Part shown: in pieces, positions 1 to 7,650 of the stretch
Position numbering within the stretch: position 1 is the first letter of the stretch
Layout: every line of letters begins with the position of its first letter
Assembly (NCBI GenBank): GCA_029210545.1
Contig: JARGFV010000020.1
Coordinates: forward strand, 1-31,406
Source of the DNA: a bacterium
Lineage (GTDB): Bacteria > BMS3Abin14
Direction: 5' to 3'
Length of the DNA stretch: 31,406 nucleotides
The notes under the pieces: generated by a model
Databases searched by the model: none
Told to the model about the DNA's origin: nothing
Seen by the model: only the letters and a program-made list of their open reading frames with translations
Position numbers and translations under genes: made by a program

Positions 1-116
1 CGGAAAGGGAAAAGCGTCGTTTTCCCTTTCCTCACAGATCAATGACTTACGGGATGAGTCATTGATCTGGGCGCCCCGCGCGGGGCGCATTGATGACTTT
101 TTGCAAGGTCATCAAT
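1..116. repeat. Array of four consecutive palindromes (modular hairpin element, copy 1)
   Basis: Four inverted repeats follow one another. The first has perfect 12-bp arms at 2-13 and 20-31 around the loop GCGTCG. The second has 13-bp arms at 35-47 and 57-69 (CAGATCAATGACT). The third is an 18-base perfect palindrome of GCGCCCC/GGGGCGC type at 71-88. The fourth has 9-bp arms at 89-97 and 108-116 (ATTGATGAC/GTCATCAAT). Related arrays lie at 11161-11276 and 21962-22164 in the same order. The array ends about 15 bases before the corC ribosome binding site, so it would sit in the corC 5' leader or in the spacer after the preceding gene. It has no coding potential and no transposase. Function is unknown. 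Confidence 0.85.
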
Positions 117-139
117 AATGATCATAAAAAGGGAGCTTT

Positions 140-964
140 ATGGCGGGTATATTGCGCCGCACGATGAATTTTTTCAGAAGGATCGCACGAGGTCACGTCA
201 CTGAAGAGGAGATCCAGAGCCTTATCAAGGTAGGTGAACTCGAAGGGGTCATCAACCGGGAAGAACATGCCATGATCGACGCTGTCCTGGACCTGGACGA
301 CACCCTTGTCAGGGAGATCCAGGTGCCGAGGACAGACGTGGTGGCCGTGGATGAAACCGCTGTCGTGAGCGAGGTGCTCGAGGTCATCAACAACGCGGGG
401 CACAGCAGGATCCCGGTATACGCAGGTGACATCGACCACGTCACGGGGATCCTCTATGCCAAGGACCTCCTGAAGCTCTGGGGCAAGGAACCGGACCAGA
501 TCAGGATCTCATCCCTTTGCCGTAAGGCCTATTTCATTCCGGAGACGAAAAGCATTTCCGATCTGCTCAAGGAGTTCAAGGTCCGAAGAGTGCACATGGC
601 TATCGCGGTGGACGAATACGGCGGCACCTCCGGTATCGTTACCATCGAGGACATACTCGAGGAGATCGTGGGGGAGATACAGGACGAGCACGATCCGGTG
701 GGGCAGTCAGTCACGACCAGGCTCGATGACGGCAGCTACCTGTTCGATGCCAGATCACATATCGATGATGTGGAAGAGGAACTGGGTGTCAAACTTCCCA
801 GGGGCGAGTACGATACCCTGGGCGGGTTCATCAGCCATCTTCTGGGACACGTCCCGGTCCAGGGAGAAAACAGCCGTTACTCGAACCTCCTATTCACAGT
901 CCAGGAAGCAGATCCCAGGAAAGTATCGCTCATCAAGGTGAGCGCCGTCACCGAGGGAGAATAG
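140..964 (+). CDS. corC: CorC/HlyC-type CBS-domain protein (YbeX family)
   Basis: This 274-residue soluble protein belongs to the CorC/YbeX family, which has two CBS domains followed by a CorC_HlyC (transporter-associated) domain and lacks the DUF21 membrane part. The family is linked to magnesium/cobalt efflux and to ribosome or RNA-related functions; the exact role is debated. The CBS pair covers roughly residues 50-190, including the segment MIDAVLDLDDTLVREIQVPR and the VDEYGGTSGIVTIEDILEEI signature of the second CBS. The C-terminal domain begins near residue 195. The ATG at 140 is preceded by GGGAG at 131-135. The neighbour lnt matches the common ybeZ-ybeY-ybeX-lnt order, so ybeY and phoH-like genes probably lie upstream. 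Length fits the family (E. coli 292). The TAG stop is directly followed by a dispersed repeat. Confidence 0.9.
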   Translation: MAGILRRTMNFFRRIARGHVTEEEIQSLIKVGELEGVINREEHAMIDAVLDLDDTLVREIQVPRTDVVAVDETAVVSEVLEVINNAGHSRIPVYAGDIDHVTGILYAKDLLKLWGKEPDQIRISSLCRKAYFIPETKSISDLLKEFKVRRVHMAIAVDEYGGTSGIVTIEDILEEIVGEIQDEHDPVGQSVTTRLDDGSYLFDARSHIDDVEEELGVKLPRGEYDTLGGFISHLLGHVPVQGENSRYSNLLFTVQEADPRKVSLIKVSAVTEGE

Positions 965-1187
965 GAAACTTTCGGAGAACCTTTCTGTGCTCCTGGAAAA
1001 GTGGATTTGGGATATGGAATATGGAAGAAAAGTTTGCCAAATGGCTCGAAGAGGCTTTTTTGCGAGTTAGTTATATCTGGTCTTTTCCACCCCCGGGATT
1101 GCAGAGCATAAAGTGTTAAGGCGATTCCGGGGCTTCCGACAAATTTCCAGTCACGCCATCGGCGTGATCGGTTTACCCGACACGCCA
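962..1187 (+). repeat. TGTCGG/CCGACA-type repeat between corC and lnt (copy 1)
   Basis: The corC stop codon TAG (962-964) is followed at once by a segment containing TTCGGAGAACCT (971-982), as at two other gene ends in this window. The right part holds CTTCCGACAAAT (1133-1144), shared with 5126-5137 and, up to its last bases, with 29842. A stem follows, formed by GGCGTG(A)TCGG (1161-1171) and CCGACACGCC (1177-1186), with one bulged base. The stem ends one base before the preferred lnt ATG at 1188. No open frame here looks like a gene. Confidence 0.6.
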
Positions 1188-2741
1188 ATGCGGATCCTCG
1201 CGACATCATCTTTATTTATCCTTTCCTTTCCACGTTTCGACGCGGGTTTCCTGGTCCTGGTGGCCCTTGTTCCCCTTCTCGGTGCCGTGTCGAAGGGCGG
1301 GCGGCGCAGGGCCTTTCTGACAGGCTGGGCGGCCGGTACCGGGTGGCTGTTCGTCAGCTACAACTGGGTGTCCCACTCTCTTACCGTCTACGGCGAGATC
1401 TCTTTCCCGGCGGCCAAGGCCGCCATCCTCATCCTCGCCGCCCTCCACGGTTTTTACCTGGGAATCTTTGCCGCGGCTGTCCCCGGTATCTCCTCCAGGC
1501 CGATCCCGGCAAGGATCCTCGTGCTTTCTTCTGCCTGGGTTCTCCTGGAGTTCATGCGGTCATGGTTCCCGGCGCCCTTCCCCTGGCTGCTGATGGGATC
1601 CGCGTTCTGGAAGACGCCCGTCGTCTCATCCCTGTACCCCGTGGTTGGTGTTTATGGAGTCTCCTTCTGGGCTGTCGCGGTCAACGTCCTGGTGTGGTCT
1701 GTCCCTTGGAAACAGGGGGGGGAGCTGGAGGGGAAGCAGTTATTGAGGCACCTGGCTTTTCTCATGGCGGTGATGGCGATCCCTTTAATAACCTGGGCCA
1801 TGCCGCGCTCTGCAGGTGAACAGGTGACGCGTGTGGGCGTCGTCCAGGGGAATTTCCAGCAGGAACTCAAGTGGGAAGAAACGGCTTTCGAGGAAACCGT
1901 CAGCACCTATCTGGAGTACACAGACAGGGCCGTGGATGATGGTGCCGCTCTCGTCATCTGGCCGGAAACAGCCGTGACCTCCTTTTACCAGGCTGAACCG
2001 GAACTGAGAGAACGGCTCAGAAAGTACTCTTCCGATCGTAACGTGGACCTTGTGTTCGGTAGTCCGGGTTTCGATATCCAGGGCCGTGAGATCATCCTCT
2101 ACAACCGTGTGTACCATCTCTCTCCCGGGGGCGCAGAGGAGTTCTACGACAAGGTGCAGCTGGTTCCTTTCGGGGAGTACGTGCCTTTTTCAAAAACCAT
2201 CCCCTTTGTAAATCGGCTGGTTCCGGGTGAAGGTGAGTTCGCCCGAGGGACCTGGACCGGGCCCTTTTCGACCCCTGTTCCTGCCGGGACGCTCGTGTGC
2301 TACGAGATATCATTTCCAGGACTTGCCAGGAAGGAAATCGCCGGTGGGTCTGGTGTCCTGATCAACGTCACCAACGATTCCTGGTTCGGCCGCACATGGG
2401 GCCCATACCAGCACCTGGCCATTTCCGCGGTCCGTGCGGCCGAGAACGGGGTACCGGTGATCAGGGCCGCCAATACGGGGATCTCGGCCGTGATCGACGC
2501 GAAAGGGTCCATTGTCGAGAGGATTCCCATCGATGCCCGCGGTGTCATCGTGGCCGACATCCGTACCGGAGGCAGCTTAACCTTCTATACGCGATGGGGG
2601 GATTGGATTGTGCCTTTGAGCGTGGCTGTGATAACATTGTACGTTATTAAAACGATCTTTCCATGGAGGAAACGCCGATGGACCAGCTGGATGGATTTAA
2701 AAACACCCTCACCGGGGCAGTCGAAAGGTTGGAAGCCCTGA
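1188..2741 (+). CDS. lnt: Apolipoprotein N-acyltransferase
   Basis: Lnt is an inner-membrane enzyme that transfers the third acyl chain to the N-terminal cysteine of lipoproteins. The first ~170 residues are hydrophobic membrane segments. The rest is a carbon-nitrogen hydrolase (nitrilase) domain. The catalytic triad is visible with the ATG at 1188: Glu260 in WPETAVTSF, Lys322 in YDKVQLVPFGEYVPF and Cys371 in LVCYEISFPG, close to E. coli E267/K335/C387. A frame-open GTG at 1113 would add 25 residues, but these are encoded by a dispersed repeat. The ATG gives 517 residues and a family-like hydrophobic start, although no good Shine-Dalgarno sequence is visible for either. The last 64 bases overlap the start of prfB, and the TGA stop (2739-2741) touches the prfB frameshift signal. 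Confidence 0.93.
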   Translation: MRILATSSLFILSFPRFDAGFLVLVALVPLLGAVSKGGRRRAFLTGWAAGTGWLFVSYNWVSHSLTVYGEISFPAAKAAILILAALHGFYLGIFAAAVPGISSRPIPARILVLSSAWVLLEFMRSWFPAPFPWLLMGSAFWKTPVVSSLYPVVGVYGVSFWAVAVNVLVWSVPWKQGGELEGKQLLRHLAFLMAVMAIPLITWAMPRSAGEQVTRVGVVQGNFQQELKWEETAFEETVSTYLEYTDRAVDDGAALVIWPETAVTSFYQAEPELRERLRKYSSDRNVDLVFGSPGFDIQGREIILYNRVYHLSPGGAEEFYDKVQLVPFGEYVPFSKTIPFVNRLVPGEGEFARGTWTGPFSTPVPAGTLVCYEISFPGLARKEIAGGSGVLINVTNDSWFGRTWGPYQHLAISAVRAAENGVPVIRAANTGISAVIDAKGSIVERIPIDARGVIVADIRTGGSLTFYTRWGDWIVPLSVAVITLYVIKTIFPWRKRRWTSWMDLKTPSPGQSKGWKP

Positions 2742-3791
2742 GGAGGCATCTTTGACCCTGCCGGCAAATCGGAGGAGGTAGCGCGCCTGGAAAGGGAAGC
2801 TTCCTCGCCGAACTTCTGGAACAGCCCCGAAAAAGCCCAGGAGGTATCCCGCCAGATAAGTTTCCTCAATGAAGAGGTCAGGCGGTTTTCCACCCTTGAA
2901 TCCGGGTTGAGGGACCTGGAGGCAGCGATGGAGCTTATCCAGGAAGATGAGGAGATGGGACCTGAGTTGCTTGCCGAATCGATCCCGCAGCTCGGGGAGA
3001 TAACAAAAGCTCTCGACGCGCTGGAGCTGCAGTCCCTTCTGGGTGACGAAACGGATATCAGGAACGCCATCGTCAGCATCAACCCGGGGGCCGGAGGCAC
3101 CGAGTCCCAGGATTGGGCGCAGATGCTTCTTCGGATGTACCTTCGCTGGGCCGAAAGGCGCGGCTTTGTCACGGAAATGCTGGATTACCAGTACGGTGAG
3201 GAAGCCGGGATAAAAGGGGCCACCTTCGCTGTCGAAGGTCCCTATGCCTACGGCAACCTCAAGGCCGAGACAGGGGTCCACAGGCTGGTGCGGATATCCC
3301 CCTACGATGCGAGCAGCCGCCGGCACACGTCTTTCGCCTCGGTTTTCGCCTTCCCGGAGGTGGAAGAAGATGAAGACCTCGAGATCGAGGAAAAGGACCT
3401 GAGGGTCGACACGTTCCGGTCCAGCGGAGCCGGTGGTCAGCACGTCAACGTCACCGATTCCGCGGTGAGGATCACCCATCTGCCCACAGGGATCGTGGTC
3501 AGCTGCCAGAACGAAAGGTCCCAGCACAAGAACAAGTACACTGCCATGCGGATTCTTCGTGCCCGCCTTTACGAACTGAAGAAAAGGGAGAAAGAGGAGG
3601 CGCTGGCGAAAATACAGGACGAGAAGAAGGAGATCTCCTGGGGAAGCCAGATCCGCAGTTATGTTCTCCAACCTTACCGGATGGTCAAGGATCATAGAAC
3701 CGAACACGAAGTCGGTAATGTTGATGCCGTGCTGGATGGCGACCTGGACGGTTTCATCCAGGCTTACCTCGTCGGGCGGAGGAAAGGATGA
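2678..3791 (+). CDS. prfB: Peptide chain release factor 2, with programmed +1 frameshift
   Basis: RF2 recognises UGA and UAA and triggers peptide release on the ribosome. The gene starts at ATG 2678 with GGAGGA at 2665-2670. Frame 0 runs 25 codons (MDQLDGFKNTL...RRHL) to an in-frame TGA at 2753-2755. Reading continues in the +1 frame from GAC 2754 to TGA 3791, giving about 370 residues (E. coli RF2: 365). The hydrolysis motif GGQ is residues 252-254. The stop-recognition tripeptide is SPY (207-209) in the context RISPYDASSRRHTS, where SPF is usual. The coordinates given span the stop and the skipped base (T2753). The 5' end overlaps lnt by 64 bases and the 3' end overlaps ribD in an ATGA junction. 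Confidence 0.95.
2741..2756 (+). promoter_or_regulatory. prfB programmed +1 frameshift signal
   Basis: An internal Shine-Dalgarno AGGAGG (2741-2746) lies three bases before CTT TGA C (2750-2756). This is the arrangement of the classical RF2 autoregulatory site (E. coli AGGGGG, three bases, CTT TGA C). When RF2 is scarce, slow termination at TGA lets the ribosome slip from CTT to TTT and continue. The lnt TGA stop (2739-2741) shares its last base with this Shine-Dalgarno. Confidence 0.95.
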
Positions 3792-4936
3792 GCGGGTCCG
3801 GGGGAGACAGGTTCATGGCGAGAGCCTTGAAACTGGCCGCCCGGGGCAGAGGGACCACTCACCCAAACCCCATGGTAGGTGCTGTCATCGTCAAGGGCGG
3901 CAAGGTGGTTGGTGAGGGGTGGCACCGCCGCCCCGGTGAGGCTCACGCGGAACTCCTGGCTATCCAGGATGCCGGACGCGACGCAAGGGGGGCGACCCTT
4001 TATGTCACCCTTGAGCCATGCGCGCATTACGGCCGCACCCCGCCCTGTACCGAAGCGATCCTCCAGGCCGGTATCGTGAAGGTCGTCGCCTCCAGTGAGG
4101 ATCCGCACCGCCTGGTGGCAGGGAAAGGGTTCAAGGTGCTGGAAAAGGCCGGTGTCGAACTCATCATCGGTGAGGGGTATGAAAAGGCCCGGGAGCTTAA
4201 CAGGGCCTTTTTCCACTTCATTCGCGAGGGGACTCCCTACGTTACCTTGAAACTCGCGTCGTCCCTGGATGGGCGGATCGCCGCGCCGGATGGAAGTTCA
4301 AAGTGGATCACCGGGGAAAGGGCCAGGATGTCGGTCCACCGCATGAGGGCGGGGGCCAACGCTGTGCTGGTAGGTGTGGGCACTGTGATAGCCGACGATC
4401 CCCTGCTCACAGCCCGGGGTGCGGGTCGAAAGGTCCAGCCGTACAGGATCGTCCTGGATCCTCATCTCCAGACTCCCGTCGGGTCGAGGATCGTTCAGGC
4501 AGCGGGTGACGGGCGCACCGTTCTGGCGGCGGCCGATGACCTGCCGCAAGCCAGATATGAAGGGATGGAAAGGCTGGGAGTGCGGATAATGAAGCTGCCT
4601 GCAGTCGGGCGGCGTTTTAAATGGGGCGATTTTGCCGGAGCGCTGATCGCCGAGGATATTTTGCACCTGATGGTGGAGGGCGGAAGCGCGACAGCGGCCT
4701 GGTTCCTGCGGGCCGGTGCCGTCAACCGCCTGGAACTTTTTCTCGCCCCCAGGCTCCTGGGAGGGGCGGGTGTACCCTCCATCGGGGATATCGGGATCAC
4801 GTCCCTGCTCCAGGCCCCCGCCTGGTCACTGCGCGGTTGCAGACGCGTGGGAGATGACGTCCATCTGACAGCGGATGCCCCCCAGGCGCCCCCCAGGAGT
4901 CTGCGGGAGAACCCCGGCATCACCCCCACGGCGTGA
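3788..4936 (+). CDS. ribD: Bifunctional diaminohydroxyphosphoribosylaminopyrimidine deaminase / 5-amino-6-(5-phosphoribosylamino)uracil reductase
   Basis: RibD carries out the second and third steps of riboflavin synthesis: deamination of the pyrimidine ring, then NADPH-dependent reduction of the ribose. The N-terminal cytidine-deaminase-like domain (about 1-145) shows the zinc ligands His53 and catalytic Glu55 in GEAHAEL, and Cys78 and Cys87 in LEPCAHYGRTPPC. The reductase domain (about 150-365) opens with TLKLASSLDGRIA and includes a GGS segment. At 382 residues it matches the family (E. coli 367). The ATG overlaps the prfB stop (ATGA) with GGAGGAAAGG just upstream. ribE, ribBA and ribH follow. 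Confidence 0.96.
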   Translation: MSGSGGDRFMARALKLAARGRGTTHPNPMVGAVIVKGGKVVGEGWHRRPGEAHAELLAIQDAGRDARGATLYVTLEPCAHYGRTPPCTEAILQAGIVKVVASSEDPHRLVAGKGFKVLEKAGVELIIGEGYEKARELNRAFFHFIREGTPYVTLKLASSLDGRIAAPDGSSKWITGERARMSVHRMRAGANAVLVGVGTVIADDPLLTARGAGRKVQPYRIVLDPHLQTPVGSRIVQAAGDGRTVLAAADDLPQARYEGMERLGVRIMKLPAVGRRFKWGDFAGALIAEDILHLMVEGGSATAAWFLRAGAVNRLELFLAPRLLGGAGVPSIGDIGITSLLQAPAWSLRGCRRVGDDVHLTADAPQAPPRSLRENPGITPTA

Positions 4937-5180
4937 CTGGAGATCGTTTGTCGGAGGATGTTATATTTTTGTCATGAAAAGTCGAGCGAAATTCAAGGGT
5001 TGAAGCTGTTCAGACATAGTAATTGGAAACCGAGGTTAGCTTGAAAAGAGGATATGGGGTAACTCACCATGATGGTTTACAGGATGATGACCCCGGTTTC
5101 AAACAACGAAACCGAAAAAACGCTTCTTCCGACAAATCAGCTAGCAGCGTGTCGAGGTTTTCCGGCACGCTGCTAGGAGG
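4937..5180 (+). repeat. MITE-like palindromic element between ribD and ribE (TGTCGG family, copy 2)
   Basis: The 249-base gap between ribD and ribE holds no gene. TTTGTCGGAGGA (4947-4958) and TCTTCCGACAAA (5125-5136) form an inverted repeat matching at 11 of 12 positions, bounding about 190 bases. Just beyond lies a hairpin with arms CTAGCAGCGTGTCG (5141-5154) and CGGCACGCTGCTAG (5163-5176), one G-T pair. A further stem, CGGTTTC/GAAACCG, is at 5094-5100 and 5108-5114. The segment 5114-5137 is nearly identical to 29830-29853. No RFN (FMN riboswitch) consensus is visible. Confidence 0.7.
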
Positions 5181-5185
5181 TGATC

Positions 5186-5842
5186 ATGTTCACTGGGATC
5201 ATTGAGGAAACCGGGACACTTTTACGGCTGGATACCGCGGCAGGTGGAGCCCGTGTCGAGATCAGGGCCGGTGCCGTTCTGGGGGGGACGAGGATCGGAG
5301 ACAGCATCGCCGTCGACGGCGTATGCCTGACGGTTGAAAAGGTCACCGGCAGCCTGTTCACGGCATTCCTCTCCTCGGAAACCATGGCCAGGACAACCTT
5401 CGCCCGCGCACGGTCCGGTGATCCGGTAAACCTGGAAAGAGCTCTTGCCATGGGAGATCGACTGGGAGGCCACCTGGTATCCGGACACGTGGAGGCTACA
5501 GGAACCGTGCGTGAGATGAGGGAAACGGGGGAAGGCCGTCTGCTGGTCGTCTCCTGTCCTCACGGGTTCATGCCTTATGCGGTACAAAAAGGATCCGTTT
5601 CCGTCCACGGGGTAAGCCTGACCATAGCCGGTGTGGAAGGAGACCGCTTTTCGGTGGCTGTTATCCCGGAAACCTTTGAAAAAACGACCTTTAGATTGAA
5701 AAGGCCGGGTGATTTTGTTAATTTGGAACCCGATCTTATCCTCAAATATGTGATGTCTGCTGTCCGTAACCTCAGCGATGGAGACGGGGACAGGCTGGTC
5801 ACCCTGGCCAGGCTGAGAGAAGCAGGGTTTCTTGCGGACTAA
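5186..5842 (+). CDS. ribE: Riboflavin synthase, alpha subunit
   Basis: This enzyme dismutates two molecules of 6,7-dimethyl-8-ribityllumazine into riboflavin and the ribD/ribB-side pyrimidine. The protein has the family's tandem lumazine-binding barrels. The first starts with [10 protein letters not shown] and the second near residue 97 ([11 protein letters not shown], echoing the first). At 218 residues the length is typical. A GTG at 5180 is in frame, but the ATG at 5186 gives the canonical N-terminus and a five-base spacing from AGGAGG (5175-5180). That Shine-Dalgarno overlaps the end of the right arm of the repeat hairpin upstream, so the repeat could influence translation. ribBA follows after 11 bases. 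The gene is also called ribC in some species. Confidence 0.95.
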   Translation: MFTGIIEETGTLLRLDTAAGGARVEIRAGAVLGGTRIGDSIAVDGVCLTVEKVTGSLFTAFLSSETMARTTFARARSGDPVNLERALAMGDRLGGHLVSGHVEATGTVREMRETGEGRLLVVSCPHGFMPYAVQKGSVSVHGVSLTIAGVEGDRFSVAVIPETFEKTTFRLKRPGDFVNLEPDLILKYVMSAVRNLSDGDGDRLVTLARLREAGFLAD

Positions 5843-5853
5843 TAGGGGTTGGT

Positions 5854-7056
5854 ATGCCCATTTCAACTATTGAAGAAGCGATCATCGACATCAAGGCCGG
5901 TAAAGTCATCATCCTGGTGGATGACGAGGATCGCGAGAACGAAGGCGATTTCATGGTGGCGTCCGAAAAGGTGACGCCCGAGATCATTAATTTCATGTCC
6001 CTTTACGGGCGTGGCCTTGTCTGCCTGACCCTGACAGAGGATCGCTGCCGGGAACTGGACCTGCCCCAGATGGTATCCCGCAATACGGCCAAGTACGGGA
6101 CGGCCTTTACAGTGTCCATCGAGGCACGCAAAGGGGTCACGACGGGTATCTCCGCTGCCGACAGGGCCCATACCGTCCTCACGGCCATCAGGGACGATTG
6201 CACCCCTGACGATCTCGATCGTCCTGGACACGTATTCCCCATCAGGGCCAGGAAGGGCGGTGTTCTAGTCCGCGCTGGCCAGACAGAAGGATCGGTTGAC
6301 CTTTCGCGTCTGGCCGGTCTTAAACCCGCCGGAGTGATCTGCGAGATCATGAACTCTGACGGAACCATGGCCAGAATGCCTGAACTCAGGGAGGTGGCCC
6401 GGCGGCATGACCTGAAAATCGTCACCATCGCCGACCTGGTGAAATACAGGATGCGTCATGAGAGCCTTGTCACCGATGTGGCCACCACCAGGCTGCCGAC
6501 CCGGTTCGGCGAGTTCACGGCCCACGCCTACCGGAATGAGATTGACGGACAGGAGCACGTAGCCCTCGTGGCAGGGAAGATCGATCCCGACAAGCCCACA
6601 TTGGTGCGCGTTCACTCGCAGTGTTTGACCGGGGATGTTTTCCACTCCCTGCGATGTGACTGCGGCGAGCAGATGGAAAGCGCTCTTGGCTCCATCCAGG
6701 AGGAAGGCAACGGGGTTCTCCTCTACATGAACCAGGAGGGAAGGGGGATCGGGCTTGCCAACAAAATCAAGGCCTACGAACTGCAGGACGGAGGCAAGGA
6801 CACAGTGGAGGCTAACCTGGAGCTCGGTTTCGAAGCCGACCTGAGGGACTACGGGATCGGCGCCCAGATCCTGGTGGACCTCGGTATAGGAGATATCCGC
6901 CTTCTGACCAATAACCCCAGAAAGATCGTGGGCCTGGAAGGATACGGGCTAAGGATCACCGAGCGGGTACCGTTGGAGATGGCCGCCCGCCAGGAAAACA
7001 TAGGGTACCTCAAGGTCAAGAAGGACAAGCTGGGACACTTTCTCGGAAAATTGTAA
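5854..7056 (+). CDS. ribBA: Bifunctional 3,4-dihydroxy-2-butanone-4-phosphate synthase / GTP cyclohydrolase II
   Basis: RibBA supplies both precursors of the riboflavin pathway. The N-terminal half (about 1-200) makes dihydroxybutanone phosphate from ribulose 5-phosphate and carries the acidic metal-binding loop [11 protein letters not shown] and [11 protein letters not shown]. The C-terminal half (about 205-400) opens the GTP ring. Its zinc cysteines are Cys257, Cys268 and Cys270 in [15 protein letters not shown], followed by NQEGRGIGL and [10 protein letters not shown]. Length (400) is normal for the fusion. The ATG at 5854 is preceded by GGGG at 5845-5848. Both halves retain their active-site motifs, so both activities are expected. 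ribH is 113 bases downstream. Confidence 0.97.
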   Translation: MPISTIEEAIIDIKAGKVIILVDDEDRENEGDFMVASEKVTPEIINFMSLYGRGLVCLTLTEDRCRELDLPQMVSRNTAKYGTAFTVSIEARKGVTTGISAADRAHTVLTAIRDDCTPDDLDRPGHVFPIRARKGGVLVRAGQTEGSVDLSRLAGLKPAGVICEIMNSDGTMARMPELREVARRHDLKIVTIADLVKYRMRHESLVTDVATTRLPTRFGEFTAHAYRNEIDGQEHVALVAGKIDPDKPTLVRVHSQCLTGDVFHSLRCDCGEQMESALGSIQEEGNGVLLYMNQEGRGIGLANKIKAYELQDGGKDTVEANLELGFEADLRDYGIGAQILVDLGIGDIRLLTNNPRKIVGLEGYGLRITERVPLEMAARQENIGYLKVKKDKLGHFLGKL

Positions 7057-7169
7057 AAGCGGATACCCCGGTATGGGAGTATCGGGGTAACGGAGTGTCG
7101 GTGTGAAAATATTGACGCCGATACCATGATGGACTCGTAATAGGTCCATCAAGTATGAAAGGAGAGGTC
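7057..7169 (+). other. ribBA-ribH spacer with three small stems
   Basis: The spacer contains the stem TACCCCG/CGGGGTA (7064-7070 and 7083-7089). A second, partly G-U paired stem lies around 7097-7123. A third stem, GATGGAC/GTCCATC (7128-7134 and 7144-7150), ends eight bases before the ribH ribosome binding site. None has a T-run, so none is a clear terminator. They could process or pause the transcript, but this is speculative. Confidence 0.4.
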
Positions 7170-7640
7170 ATGTCCGGATACAAGGCCGTTGAGGGGAAAC
7201 TGGATGCCACCGGGCTCAAGACGGCGGTGGTCGCTTCCCGGTTCAACGATTTCATCACCGCGAAACTGATCGAGGGAGCTGTTGACTGTCTGGTCAGGCA
7301 CGGATCTGCCGAAAAGGATGTCACCGTGATCAGGGTTCCCGGTTCTTTTGAGATTCCCGCCGCCGCCGCCCGCGCCGCGGGTTCAGGAAAGTTCGACGCA
7401 GTGATCTGCCTGGGGGCGCTCATCAGGGGACAGACCCCCCATTTCGACTATATAGCCTCAGAGGTGACGAAGGGGATCGCACATGTGTCTCTGGAAACGG
7501 GCGTGCCGGTCACCTTTGGCATCATCACCGCAGACACTCTTGAACAGGCTGTTGATCGTGCCGGGGCGAAGGCCGGGAACAAGGGGTTCGAGGCCGCCCA
7601 GAGTGCCATTGAGATGGCTGATCTGCTCAAGCAGATCTGA
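7170..7640 (+). CDS. ribH: 6,7-dimethyl-8-ribityllumazine synthase
   Basis: RibH condenses the aminouracil product of the RibD branch with dihydroxybutanone phosphate to make lumazine, the substrate of RibE. Family motifs are [39 protein letters not shown] with the catalytic-site His91, and [11 protein letters not shown]. The open frame begins at ATG 7155, but AAAGGAGAGG (7158-7167) lies inside that extension. It is a strong ribosome binding site for ATG 7170, which gives a standard 156-residue protein. nusB starts 11 bases after the stop, a very common pairing. Confidence 0.95.
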   Translation: MSGYKAVEGKLDATGLKTAVVASRFNDFITAKLIEGAVDCLVRHGSAEKDVTVIRVPGSFEIPAAAARAAGSGKFDAVICLGALIRGQTPHFDYIASEVTKGIAHVSLETGVPVTFGIITADTLEQAVDRAGAKAGNKGFEAAQSAIEMADLLKQI

Positions 7641-7650
7641 AGGCATCCCT

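Noticed and set aside
1113-1187. GTG start for a longer Lnt
   Set aside because: The extra 25 residues are encoded by the repeat with CTTCCGACAAAT and its hairpin; no Shine-Dalgarno supports it. It remains possible because the ATG at 1188 also lacks one.
2709-3707. 332-codon minus-strand open frame opposite prfB
   Set aside because: It is the antisense shadow of a conserved gene, with no domain pattern.
5023-5205. Small + strand open frame before ribE
   Set aside because: It lies within the repeat element and overlaps the ribE start; no ribosome binding site and no family resemblance.
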